Origin: Penium margaritaceum
Lineage: Eukaryota; Streptophyta; Zygnematophyceae; Desmidiales; Peniaceae
Assembly: GCA_023375785.1 (NCBI GenBank)
Contig: SZWC01007301.1
Location: 45,623 to 109,622, forward strand
Direction: 5' to 3'
DNA: 64,000 bases
How positions within the stretch are numbered: position 1 is the stretch's first letter; every line of letters begins with the position of its first letter. The position numbers and the translations under genes were made by a program. Below the pieces are notes generated by a model. That model was not told where the DNA came from. It did no database searches and was given only the letters and a program-made list of their open reading frames with translations. Shown here piece by piece: positions 23,385-32,718 of this stretch.

Positions 23385-23590
23385 AGTCTGAGGCAAGCAT
23401 GACCATGCAGTTTGATTGCAAGCTAGCAAGTGGTCCAGCACGTATCCTTGCTGATACCGGAGCAGATGACCCCTTTGTGAGTGGAGCATTTGTGCGCACG
23501 TGGCAGTTGAAGTACACTCCTTGTAGAGGCATGGTGATTGTCAGTGATGATAGGGAGGTGCCGGTGATCGGTGAGTGTATAGCATGACTC
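23385..23590 (+). mobile_element. Gypsy protease region (fossil)
   Basis: ILADTGADDPFVSGAF has the D-T-G-A active-site triad region of a retropepsin, with downstream VPVIGECIA and, past 23590, FDVVLGDPWLASH, the usual C-terminal protease strand of chromoviruses. Confidence 0.83.
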
Positions 23591-23849
23591 ACGTTGCCCG
23601 ACTTCACAACCACTATTCGCCTTACGGTATTGGCCCTCATGGACCCTTTCGATGTTGTGCTAGGGGATCCATGGCTGGCAAGCCACAAAGCGCTTATGTG
23701 CTTCACCTTGAAGACGTTACAAATCTGTAGTGGACGACGGACTATCCCTTTGTCTCCAATCCCTAGATTCAGCATCCTAAAGCCCTACCCCAAGCCAGCC
23801 TCACAGCACTCCAAGTGAAACGACGGTTGAGGCAGGGCTATCGGTGTTT

Positions 23850-25195
23850 CCTTGCAACCCTAAAGAAACTCGACAATGAGGTGGAGACTGACGTACCCTC
23901 AGGGGTTGCTAAAATCCTCTCCGAGTTTTCAGACGTCTTTGAACCTCCGCCGGACGCGTTCCCACCCAGGCGTGCGGTCAGTAACACCATCCCATTCGGA
24001 AAAAGGGGTGATGCCCCTCTTTCAGTCGGTGTATTGTTTAAGTCCGGCAAAAAGACAAGAAGCCGAAACACAAATGAAGGAATACCTCAGAAAATGCTAG
24101 ATTTAACCAAGTTTGTCCCCATTTGGGGCTCCTATCCTCTCCGTGAACGAAAAAGATGGAGGTTTGAGGATGTACGTAGACTACCGGGCGTTGAACAAAC
24201 TCACTGTAAAAAACCAATACCTGCTCCCGCGCATTGAGGACCTATTTGACCAGCTTGAAGGAGCGAAAGTCTTCACGTCTCTGGATCTATCGCAGGGCTA
24301 CCATCAAACCCGGATCACGAAGGAGGTTGTACCCAAAACTCATATTGGAAACTATCAGTTTTGGGTCCTCCGCTTTGGACTGACGAACGCGCCTACAACA
24401 TTTCAAGCGATGATGAACAACATCTTCCAGGAAGACCTCGGCAAGTCGGTGCTGGTGTATCTTAACGACATTGTCATCTTCTCCAAGAACCATGAAGAAC
24501 ACGAGCGACACCTCAGAATGGTGCTTCAGATTCTTCGCAAGAACCACTTTTTTGTGAAGAGAAGTAAGTGCAAGTTTGCGTAGCCAGAGTTAGAGTACCT
24601 TGGCCACATCATTAGCGGCAAGGGGATTCGGGTGAACCCTCGCAAGGTGCAGGTCGTGAAAGAATGGCCTCAACCCAAGAACTTCGGTCAGCTCCGCTCT
24701 TTTCTTGGACTCGCAAATTACTTTCGATGGTTCATGAGAGGCTACTCCACGTTGGTGAGCCCTCTCACCACCCTAACCCAGAAGGCGAGCACATGGGTGT
24801 GGTCAGCAAAATGCACTATGGCTTTTGAGGCTGTGAAGACGATGCTGATCTCGGCACCGGTACTTGCACTCCCGGATCCAATAAAGGCATGGGAGGTACG
24901 CAATGATGCACCGATTACAGGGTTGGGTGCCGTGCTCATGCAAGACGGCCACCATGTTGCCTACGAGAGCCGCAAGCTCTTAAATGCAGAGACCAGGTAC
25001 ACCACTGTGGATCAGGAACTGTTGGCAGACGTGCATGCTTTCAAAGTATGGCAAAGCTATCTTGAAGGTGCCGAGGGACAAATCACTGTGGTCACATACC
25101 ACAATCCTCTCACAAACTTCGAGACCCAACCAAACCTTTCACGTCGACAGGCACGGTGGAGTGAAAACTTGAGTCGCTTCACATTCACCTGACAG
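23850..25195 (+). mobile_element. Gypsy reverse transcriptase and RNase H (fossil)
   Basis: RVT_1 hallmarks are visible: LRMYVDYRALNKLTVKNQY, RIEDLFDQLEGAKVFTSLDL, QFWVLRFGLTNAPTTFQ, IVIFSKNHEEHERHL and ELEYLGHII. The RNase H part follows with LRSFLGLANYFRWFM, PLTTLTQKAS, HHVAYESRKLLNAE and YTTVDQELLADVHAFKVW. A pre-RT segment (LSEFSDVFEPPPDAFPPRR) lies at about 23915-24000. It is broken. Confidence 0.9.
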
Positions 25196-25489
25196 TACAA
25201 ACCAGGGTGAGCTAACGTGGCAGACCCATTGAGCCAAAACCCAAGACACATGAGCCTCATGCTGAGCAATAATGAGATCACAAACCGCCACTTTGCTGCC
25301 ATTGCGGCAGGGACAAAACTACACATAAACCCACTCCACCCACCCCCACGACCATTGGTCAATGTGAACCCGTTCAAGAACCGCATTCGGATGGACTACA
25401 CTATGGACCCCTGGTTCGCTGAGCCAAAGAACATTGAACGCCATGGCCTCGTAGAGGCTGCTGGGTTGTACTAGCATGGCGAGCAGGTG

Positions 25490-26345
25490 GTGGTCCCCAA
25501 TGTGAACAACTTACGGCAATAGATCATGTTCGAGTTTCATAATCCTCCTTCCTCAGGTCACGTCGGATGCAAAAAAACTGGACATGCTCAAGCTCAGCAC
25601 TACTGGTGGCCAGGGTGGAGTAGTGACATCAGGAAGTATATATGGTGTGTGATCTGTGCCTTCGTAACAAGACGTCGAACAAGGCACCTGCAGGGCTCCT
25701 CCAGCCTCTACAGTTTCTTGACAACCCATGGGAGTCGGTGGCCATGGATTTCATCATGGGTCTCCCGGAGACCAAGAAAGGGCATGATGCCATCTTGGTC
25801 GTGGTGGACAGGGCAAGAGAAATGGCTCACTTCATGCCCACAACAACTCGCATCATAACTGAAGAGTTTGCAAGGCTTTTCTATGACGGTCTCATCAAGT
25901 ACCACGGCTTAGCCCTCCACATCATCTCCGACCGTGCTCCAAGCTTTTCCAGTCGATTTTAGCTTGCATTGCAAGAACGGTTTGGAACGCGACAAAGCAT
26001 GTCCTCGGCATTTCATCCCCAAATGGATGGGCAAAAAGAGCGCATACCGCACACTCAAGCAGATGCTCCGCATGTACATCGACCCAACAATGGAGGACTG
26101 GGACGACTTTTTGGCCCCAACCGAGTTTGCCGTGAACAATGCGGTCAACGAATGGACTGGATTTATCCCATTCTTCCTTAACCACGGTCAACATCCGGTG
26201 GTACCCGCTTCAATGGTGGAGTGCGGGGGCGGCAGTGATCAGGTGCCCTCCACCCAGGCCTGTGTCGAGCGCATGGACGCCCTCTGGCGGGATGCTAAGG
26301 CTCATTTTGCATGCGGCTTGACAGCGCCAAAAGGCCTATGCTGAC
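25490..26345 (+). mobile_element. Gypsy integrase (fossil)
   Basis: The N-terminal zinc-binding region shows HNPPSSGHVGCKKT and then KYIWCVICAF. The catalytic core shows WESVAMDFIMGLPETKKG, DAILVVVDRAREMAHF, FHPQMDGQKER and ADAPHVHRPNN. Integrase downstream of RT/RNase H confirms Ty3/gypsy. Confidence 0.88.
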
Positions 26346-26360
26346 CATAAATGTCGTGAG

Positions 26361-26850
26361 TTGACGCTCTCCATCAGAGATTGTGTGCTTTTAATCACAC
26401 AAAGTTTGCGGCTAAAAACGCTGGGTGCACAAAAGATGTTGCCGAAATGGCTGGGACCCTTCACAATTATACAGAAGCTGGGAAGTGTGGCCTATCGGTT
26501 GGACCTCCCACCAGCCATGCGCATCCATCATACCTTTCACGTGAGTCTCCTTGCACCCTACACAGCAGACGGGTCTGTTCAGCCACCCCCTCCTACTGTC
26601 CTCGCCGCGGAAGGCCAGTGTGAGGTGTACCACATCCTCCTACACCGTGAACACAATTTACATGCACAAGTAGTTAAGGAGTACCTCATCCACTGGGCCG
26701 GTTGTGGACCTTACCACAACACTTGGGAGCTAGAGTCGCGGTTGCCAACTACGGCAATTGTGGAGTACCGGGAGGAACTGGCTGCCCGTCGGAACAAGCG
26801 TGCCCTAGGAGGTACCACTCCGGAACGAGCCCCCTTGAGAGGATAACGGC
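26361..26850 (+). mobile_element. Gypsy integrase C terminus with chromodomain
   Basis: One frame carries the usual chromovirus tail: LPKWLGPFTIIQKLGSVAYRLDLP, RIHHTFHVSLLAPYT, then a chromodomain-like stretch at about 26605-26780 (YHILLHREHNLHAQVVKEYLIHWAGCG followed by NTWELESRL). In known chromoviruses this domain reads histone marks and steers integration to heterochromatin. That is family knowledge and is not shown here. Confidence 0.85.
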
Positions 26851-27120
26851 GCTGGCCCTCGGGCTGATCTTTGGCTTACTCCCGACAGCCTGTCACGGGG
26901 ACGCCTGGGCACTTGTCGCGGGGTCGCTTCATGTAAAGGGGAGAGGAAGCGTGGCCACTATTTTTTGTCTTTGAAAGCTGAACTATCTCTGAACTTTGAA
27001 TATGCCGAATCAGGATGTTATCTTCTCCATGGAGTGGAGCTTTTATCATCAAAGACAGATGGTCGTGTGCAAAGCCACTTCTCCACAAAAGATAAAACCG
27101 AATCGAGGACGATTCGTAGC

Positions 27121-27700
27121 TGAAGGGGGAGGAATGTAACACAACAAACTTTAGAACAGAGCCTAAATTTTACAGTCAAGATGGACTGTCGTAATCATTA
27201 CCTGATTGCGACAGTCCATGGACACTCTTCCGCGACCGACACCATGAGGTCGCGTCAAGCTTGACGCAAACGCTTCAAGCAAACAATGGAAATCGAATCC
27301 GATCGAGCATCTTGACAGAAATTACGGTTAGGAAGTTTCCACTGTTCTTTCTAAAGAAATACATAAACAACTATGAATAGTTAAAAAATCATGACTTTGT
27401 AAAGAAACAACAACGTAGCTTTGAAAGGGTGAGGCGAGCCATGACGACTCAGGCAAGGAAAGACCACTCCAGCGAGGAGGATGGTCATTCAGTTTTTACA
27501 GTCGAACTTTTCCGAGCTCGCCGAGACCTTTTGACGCTAAGTCCAAACTTCTGCATTACAGCCGGCTACCAACCAGAGAAAAAGAGTGGGCATATCTGTA
27601 ACTTCTTGAAGGAGTTACCCGAGGACTGGCTGGGTATTTCTGAAAAAAAACAGAAAAACTCATTTTGTCTCCTTCAAACAAATCGCCCAGAAAAGTAGAC
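27121..27700 (+). repeat. Gypsy polypurine tract and probable 3' LTR
   Basis: TGAAGGGGGAGGAA (27121-27134) is a polypurine tract. TGTAACACAACAAAC follows at 27135, the typical start of a gypsy LTR. The LTR's far end cannot be placed because no second copy is in the window; 27700 is only a bound set by the copia fragment that follows. Confidence 0.6.
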
Positions 27701-27769
27701 ACTGATTTTTTGGGCAACTTTTACTGTCACTCAGTAATGAACAGAGTACTAGTGGGAGTGTCTGCCAGC

Positions 27770-29344
27770 CTTGACGATGGCCGGACCCGGTACCGCTAGT
27801 GCCATACACTCCAGCTCTGCTAGAGTGACGCCGTTGACTGACCGTGTCGCCGCTCCTCAGCAACTGGTTGACGACGCACGGACACTCCTAGCCACCTTGG
27901 AGGCCATCCAAACTGCCACAGTCCAGCCGCTTCTTCATGGTCAGCCTGGTCCCACCACCTCTGCCATAGCCTAGCAGCACCAGCAGCAGTAGCAACAGTC
28001 CATCTCTAGGGGTCCCTAGGCACTGTAGCCAATACTGAGTGCAAGCTAAAGGATTTTGAGTCACCGCCACCCCACCTTGAGGTTAGAGATTTTGCGTCCT
28101 GGGAGTTACTATTTTTCATGTGGGCTCAGGATGAGGGTCTTTGGCCCTACTATACCCTGAAGTACGACTCCCTTCCTTGAGCCATTGTTTGACGCAGGCT
28201 GTGTAGCTAGGGCCCTTGTCTTCGCCGCACCAGAGAGCAATCACACTGACCTTACGCCCTTCATCAACGATCCTACCGCTAGCACCGACCTCGACCCCCG
28301 TAAGGCCTTGAGTATCCTCACATGTCCCTAACGTCCTTCTGGCCAGGACATCGTAGTCGCCTCTTGAGGATTTTCAGCGACCTCAAGATGGGTGACTCAG
28401 AGTCCGTCACTGCCTATTGACGCAGCGCACAGGATCTTCTCCATCGGCTCGGCAAGGCCAGCCTACCTTGCTCTTCCTCCACTTCATCAGTAGTAGTCTC
28501 CTCCACCGGACTGTAGCAGTCATGACTATATCTCCGAATTCGTTCATGCCTTCTGTTGGACCTGTTGCTGCATGGACTCCATGTCTGGCGTGGTCACTGC
28601 TCGGCTACACCTCAAATCTTCCATCCAGCATGACCATGCCTCACGACCTCCAGACTCCCAGGCCCTCTGCTCATGAGCGCCAGCTGGAATAATTCATTAC
28701 GCACTGCCCTGGAATCCCTCCTCGTCAGCCCCAGGGAAGTACAAGTTGTATGTCTGCTAGTCAGGAGGTCACAGACGGTTGTCAGACTGCGATTCCTCTC
28801 GTGGTGACCCCCCTTTGGATGACCCATGTGTGCCTACTCCCCTCTTAGATGATATTGTCTGGCTTGATGATTGGCAGACACACTTTGCGTAGCAGTCTCA
28901 TGCCCAGTCCATTCTGACCTCATGGGTCCTTTTTCTGTGTAGCGTGGTCTCTATGGTCTCACCCTCACCAACAACTGCTCTCGTTTTTTATGGGTGCTTT
29001 GCCTTTGACTGAAGAGCGACGCAGCGCCCGTGATTCGTGATTGACTCCTCGCTGCAGAGCGCGAGTGTGGTCGTCCCCTTTGTTGCTTCCATTCTGACCG
29101 AGGTGGTGAGTTTATGGGAGAGGCGGATGCTTTTATTAGGATCCGTGGCATCAGACATGAGACATCTGCGCCTTACAATTCGGAGCAGAACGATGTCTCT
29201 GAGCGCTTGAACCGCACCATGGCTGATGTGGTCTGCACTATACGCATTGAGTCTGGTTTATCCGAGGGCTTCTTCTTCGAGGCCGTGTCGTACATGACTT
29301 GGGTTTGGAACAGAGTTCCCCACAGTTCCCAAAGGAAACCTATC
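27770..29344 (+). mobile_element. Copia fragment H, Gag to integrase (fossil)
   Basis: The Gag-like part at 28080-28440 parallels element A (WAQDEGLWPYYTLKYD). Sequence like the run-up to the protease lies at 28840-28890 (DDIVWLDDWQTHF). The integrase core is at 29020-29330 (GEADAFIR, IRHETSAPYNSEQNDVSERLNRTMADVV, FFFEAVSYMTWVWNR). It is a distant relative of family A, heavily decayed, with no LTRs in view. Confidence 0.75.
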
Positions 29345-29839
29345 TAGTGTGCAGTCTATGGATATTCAGAGCCGTGATACAAATGCTGATGATGCCAACA
29401 GTCACAAGGCTCTTTTGCCACATGGCTTAAAAGCTGCCTAGTCACATCTCTACCATGACGGAGGCACTAATAGTAGGACCTGTCCATGTTAAGCCACCTG
29501 CGATAGTGTGAGAGGAGTATGCAACGAGGCTAGAGGTCACTCAGTGTCTGAGGCATACAAACCAGCACTCATGTCTAGTTAAAATCTGGAGGTCTCATTA
29601 CAAGAGGTTAGCCAACGCACGATACGGCTGGCGCAAAGTCATCATCATGTGGTTTTTTGTGCCGATTTCTCAGCCACCAATATGACCAACTATGTGTGGT
29701 TGTGTTGCTCGTGTTCTTGATTGCACCTGTGCAACACCTCAAACTCCATGCACCTTTGGCATTTGCTAGTTTCCTGCACGGCAGTGCTTGTGAGTGAAGT
29801 CAAGGGGTCACTTGCATGGTTTCACACTTCACACCAACA
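29345..29839 (-). repeat. Eroded 3' LTR of copia element G
   Basis: The right end reads AGTCAAGGGGTCACTTGC and then CACACCAACA, matching the LTR ends of element C (39170-39211 and 46580-46620). The complement of a polypurine tract (CTCCTCCATAGCCC) follows. The left part, 29345-29700, shows only weak likeness and may be unrelated. Confidence 0.5.
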
Positions 29840-30416
29840 CTCCTCCATAGCCCGCAGGTGCACACAACCACATGCAACCACAGTCAGTCGTGCACCTCCC
29901 CCACAGTACACGACGTACAACCTCACACACTGGAAAAAAGACAAGGGAAGGATGAGTGAGGAGCACAACAGCAGGGCAACACAACCAGGGCACCACACAA
30001 GAACGGAACTGGAATAGAGTACAAGATTCAACCGGGAGGATCGCGATGACACAACAGACCAACAGCATGCGCAACAGACTTGAACAGGCCAGTATTAAGA
30101 GCCGTTGTGAGAAATTATTCACCCTGGTGACGCGTGTCCATCTACACAACTTCGAACTCTCCTGCTGCAATGTACTCACAAACAAAGTAGTTTTCAATAT
30201 TGATATGCTTCGTGTTTGTATGATGCATGCCGTCATGCTCAACAATGACCTTTGTGCTCTGGTTGTCGCAGCGTTACGTGATGGAGCAAATGGGCACATA
30301 CAAATGCTAAAACAAGTGGCACATTTAGATACTCTCACACATACATTCGTGGAGTGCGACATACTTGGCCTTGCTGGAGCCGCGCGTTGCACATCCCTGT
30401 TTGCCACTGTTCCACT
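29840..30416 (-). mobile_element. Copia element G, RNase H end (fossil)
   Basis: Reverse-strand sequence parallels the RNase H end of elements C and F, for example the stretch at 30185-30290 covering the histidine and lysine-rich end and the preceding DN.SA block. The homology stops at 30416 and resumes at 32719. The gap is a separate insertion flanked by near-identical 9-mers. Confidence 0.7.
30408..30416. repeat. Left 9-bp target-site duplicate of the TIR element
   Basis: TGTTCCACT here and TGTTTCACT at 32719-32727 differ at one base and lie directly outside the inserted segment. Both align to the same point of the copia RNase H sequence of element C (TGTTTCCAG near 39690), as a target duplication should. 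Confidence 0.6.
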
Positions 30417-30420
30417 CATT

Positions 30421-30530
30421 TATGGTCAATCACCTCTGAAACATACACTCTTCATACAGTGTAAATGTCAAATTTAAGCCTTTGGAAATTTCATCGTACC
30501 TTCCTGGAAGTTACATTACAATTCACTGTA
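30421..30530 (+). repeat. Left terminal inverted repeat
   Basis: It begins TATGGTCAATC and contains ATACACTCTTCAT, CAGTGTA and GGAAATTTC at spacings matching the right end. AT-rich sequence continues inward to about 30770. Confidence 0.55.
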
Positions 30531-30779
30531 CTACGTATGTTCATACATATTAGCATGTATTCGTAGGCCTTAACATTTTTTTTGAATGTTTTTTTGAAAG
30601 GCTAGTAATCAAAACGTAAAAACTCAACAAAAGATATGCTTTCTTTTTCCATAGCTCCATTAACACTTCTTTTAAGAAGACGTACATTTGTCCTTAGACC
30701 TTAAAATTGCTACTACTGTAAAGAATCAGGACATGGAACTAGGCAGAGACACAATCGGCACAGTGTTACTTCCGGGGTT

Positions 30780-30900
30780 AAGGGTTTTACTTTTTCTCTT
30801 TCCCGGGCTCTTGCTTGGCCCCGCGGTAGCGGGGTCCAACAGGTTCCCTTCTGTCGCAGAGGGGGATTTTGTATCCCCCAATCAAATCCCTTACAAACCT
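30780..30900. repeat. Two short hairpins inside the TIR element
   Basis: CCCCGCGGTAGCGGGG near 30820 pairs CCCCGC with GCGGGG. GGGGGAT, a five-base loop, then ATCCCCC follows near 30861-30879. Both stems are perfect. No gene is associated with them. Confidence 0.5.
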
Positions 30901-30934
30901 TTTATCAACCGTCATATGTATGGCGACAATTGAT

Positions 30935-30985
30935 ATCGTTGATCGTCGATCGTCGATTGTCATAGATCGGTGGTCGACGATGTTT
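30935..30985. repeat. GATCGTCGAT-type short repeats
   Basis: Runs of GATCGTCGATCGTCGAT followed by CATAGATCGG and GGTCGACGATG occur here and again, changed, at about 31960-32060. They mark the start of a longer repeat that contains the 197-bp array. Confidence 0.5.
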
Positions 30986-31044
30986 TCTCCAACATTGTCT
31001 CTGAATACACTTTTTTTTTTCCGCATCTCCCAGATACACTTACC

Positions 31045-31860
31045 ATGTACACCCCCCCAATACACTTTACCCTTGGGGGGAGGGGATCTCCGGCTTCCAT
31101 GTTGCCCCCCCCCCCCCCCCCCACCTCCCCAACAAACGACGAGTGTATTGGGGTTGTGTAGCTGGGTTGTGTATTGCACAACTGTTACTCGAATACACTA
31201 AGTGTACTGTACACTTAGATTTCATGTGTCCGTCAGATACACTTATCGTAGACACTCCCCCAATGCACTTTACCCTTTGGGGGGGGGGGATCTCCCATGT
31301 CCCCCCCCCCCCCCCCCCCACCTCCCCAACAAACGACGAGTGTATTGGGGTTGTGTAGCTGGGTTGTGTATTGCACAACTGTTACTCGAATACACTAAGT
31401 GTACTGTACACTTAGATTTCATGTGTCCGTCAGATACACTTATCGTAGACACTCCCCCAATGCACTTTACCCTTTGGGGGGGGGGGATCTCCCATGTCCC
31501 CCCCCCCCCCCCCCCCACCTCCCCAACAAACGACGAGTGTATTGGGGTTGTGTAGCTGGGTTGTGTATTGCACAACTGTTACTCGAATACACTAAGTGTA
31601 CTGTACACTTAGATTTCATGTGTCCGTCAGATACACTTATCGTAGACACTCCCCCAATGCACTTTACCCTTTGGGGGGGGGGGATCTCCCATGTCCCCCC
31701 CCCCCCCCCCCCCACCTCCCCAACAAACGACGAGTGTATTGGGGTTGTGTAGCTGGGTTGTGTATTGCACAACCGTTACTTGAATAAACTAAGTGTACTA
31801 TACACATAGGGTTGTTTTCACGTGTCCATCTGATGCATTTACCATAGACACTCCCCTAAT
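31045..31860 (+). repeat. 197-bp tandem repeat array
   Basis: The marker AAACGACGAGTG recurs at 31134, 31331, 31528 and 31725, an exact 197-bp step. The inner units are almost identical; the first and last are diverged. Each unit holds a run of about ten G, GATCTCCCATGT, a run of 15 or more C, an AATACAC-rich segment, and a palindrome. The 63-117 residue open frames on both strands repeat with the unit and are not genes. Confidence 0.92.
31193..31220. repeat. Palindrome within each 197-bp unit
   Basis: CTAAGTGTAC, one base, then GTACACTTAG form a perfect 10-bp arm palindrome. It recurs at the 197-bp spacing near 31394 and 31591, and in a changed form near 31790. Confidence 0.8.
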
Positions 31861-32360
31861 ACATTTTACCCTTTTGGGGGGGGGGGGGGGAGATGGGGTC
31901 CCGACTATGTGGTTACCAATGTGCAGTATGGTTTCCATACACATGGAGGTCATTGACTAGTCGACAGTCGTCGCTCGTTGATCGTCATCTATATATAGAC
32001 AATCGAATCGTACATCGTCGATCTTCGATCGTCATAGATCGACGGTCAACGAGTGTTTTTTGACATCTTCTCAAAACACACTTTGTGCATTTTTCACATG
32101 TCCGTCAGATGCACTGACAATAGACACTCCCCCGATACACTTTAACCTTTGGGGGGAGGGGGAGATCTCCTCTTCCCATGTTTCCCTCCCCTCCCCCCCA
32201 ACAGGTAAAGTGTATTAGGAGAGTGTATATGATTTGTGTACCTAACTGACATGTGAAAAATGCACTAAGTGTATACCACACTTAGTGTATTCAAGTAATG
32301 GTTGTGCAATACACAACCCAGCTACACAACCGCAATACACTTGTCGCTTTGGGGGAGGGG
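31860..32360. repeat. Diverged and inverted copies of the array unit
   Basis: 31840-31890 and 32125-32165 hold forward, diverged copies of the CACTCCCC(C/T)(A/G)ATACA...TTTGGGGG segment. 32270-32345 holds the reverse complement of the GTATTGGGGTTGTGTAGCTG segment. The array is thus bounded on the right by an inverted partner. Confidence 0.7.
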
Positions 32361-32609
32361 GGAGATGCCGCCGACAAAGAAACACTGCAATAACTGTGGA
32401 AGTACGCTTGTTATGAAGCTTCTTTTCTTTTGTATCCTACACTTCTGAAAGTAAACAACCACTTTACAAAGGTAACCAATCAGAAAGCATGAAGACATAT
32501 ATACGTCTACTATATGTCAAGACTGGAATACTATATCATTTATTTTTCCCTAGCTAAATAAATATAGTGATTTCCCAAGGCACAAGTATCATATACATAG
32601 CTTTCCAAG

Positions 32610-32715
32610 TGAACTGAACATTACTACCTCTCTAAACAACTTCATGGAAATTTCCTTATAGTAGGTACCTAGTACACTAAATGTGCCGTGTATAAAGAGC
32701 CCTCGATTAACCATA
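32610..32715 (-). repeat. Right terminal inverted repeat
   Basis: Read from 32715 on the minus strand it starts TATGGTTAATC, then ATACAC, CAT, AGTGTA and GGAAATTTCC, in the order and spacing of the left end. Confidence 0.55.
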
Positions 32716-32718
32716 CCT

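Larger units (their letters stand above)
20416..27134 (+). mobile_element. Ty3/gypsy chromovirus, internal region (fossil)
   Basis: The order Gag, protease, RT, RNase H, integrase, chromodomain defines a Ty3/gypsy chromovirus. Its base use is less GC-rich than that of the copia copies on either side. No 5' LTR or primer site is visible between the copia fragment ending at 20415 and the Gag region, so the left end looks lost. It has several breaks in coding sequence. The stretch at 20416-21070 may be its leader or early Gag but shows no known domain. Confidence 0.85.
30417..32718. mobile_element. Non-autonomous TIR DNA transposon, MULE-like
   Basis: This 2.3-kb segment interrupts copia element G. 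Its ends are imperfect inverted repeats: 30421 on reads TATGGTCAATC, and the complement from 32715 reads TATGGTTAATC. Ungapped, 25 of the first 43 positions agree in blocks (ATACAC, CAT, AGTGTA), and GGAAATTTC recurs about 62 bases in on both sides. The flanks are 9-bp near-repeats. Long degenerate TIRs with 9-bp duplications are typical of Mutator-like elements. There is no transposase frame. The ends are AT-rich and the core is a G/C-run tandem array. A hAT origin (8 bp) is the main alternative. Confidence 0.6.

Noticed and set aside
31067-31787. Repeated 101-117 residue frames with Pro and Gly runs
   Set aside because: They recur with the 197-bp tandem unit on both strands and consist of homopolymer G/C runs. 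No coding signal.
31045-31860. CRISPR array
   Set aside because: The whole 197-bp unit repeats, with no short repeat/unique spacer pattern, in a eukaryotic transposon-rich context.
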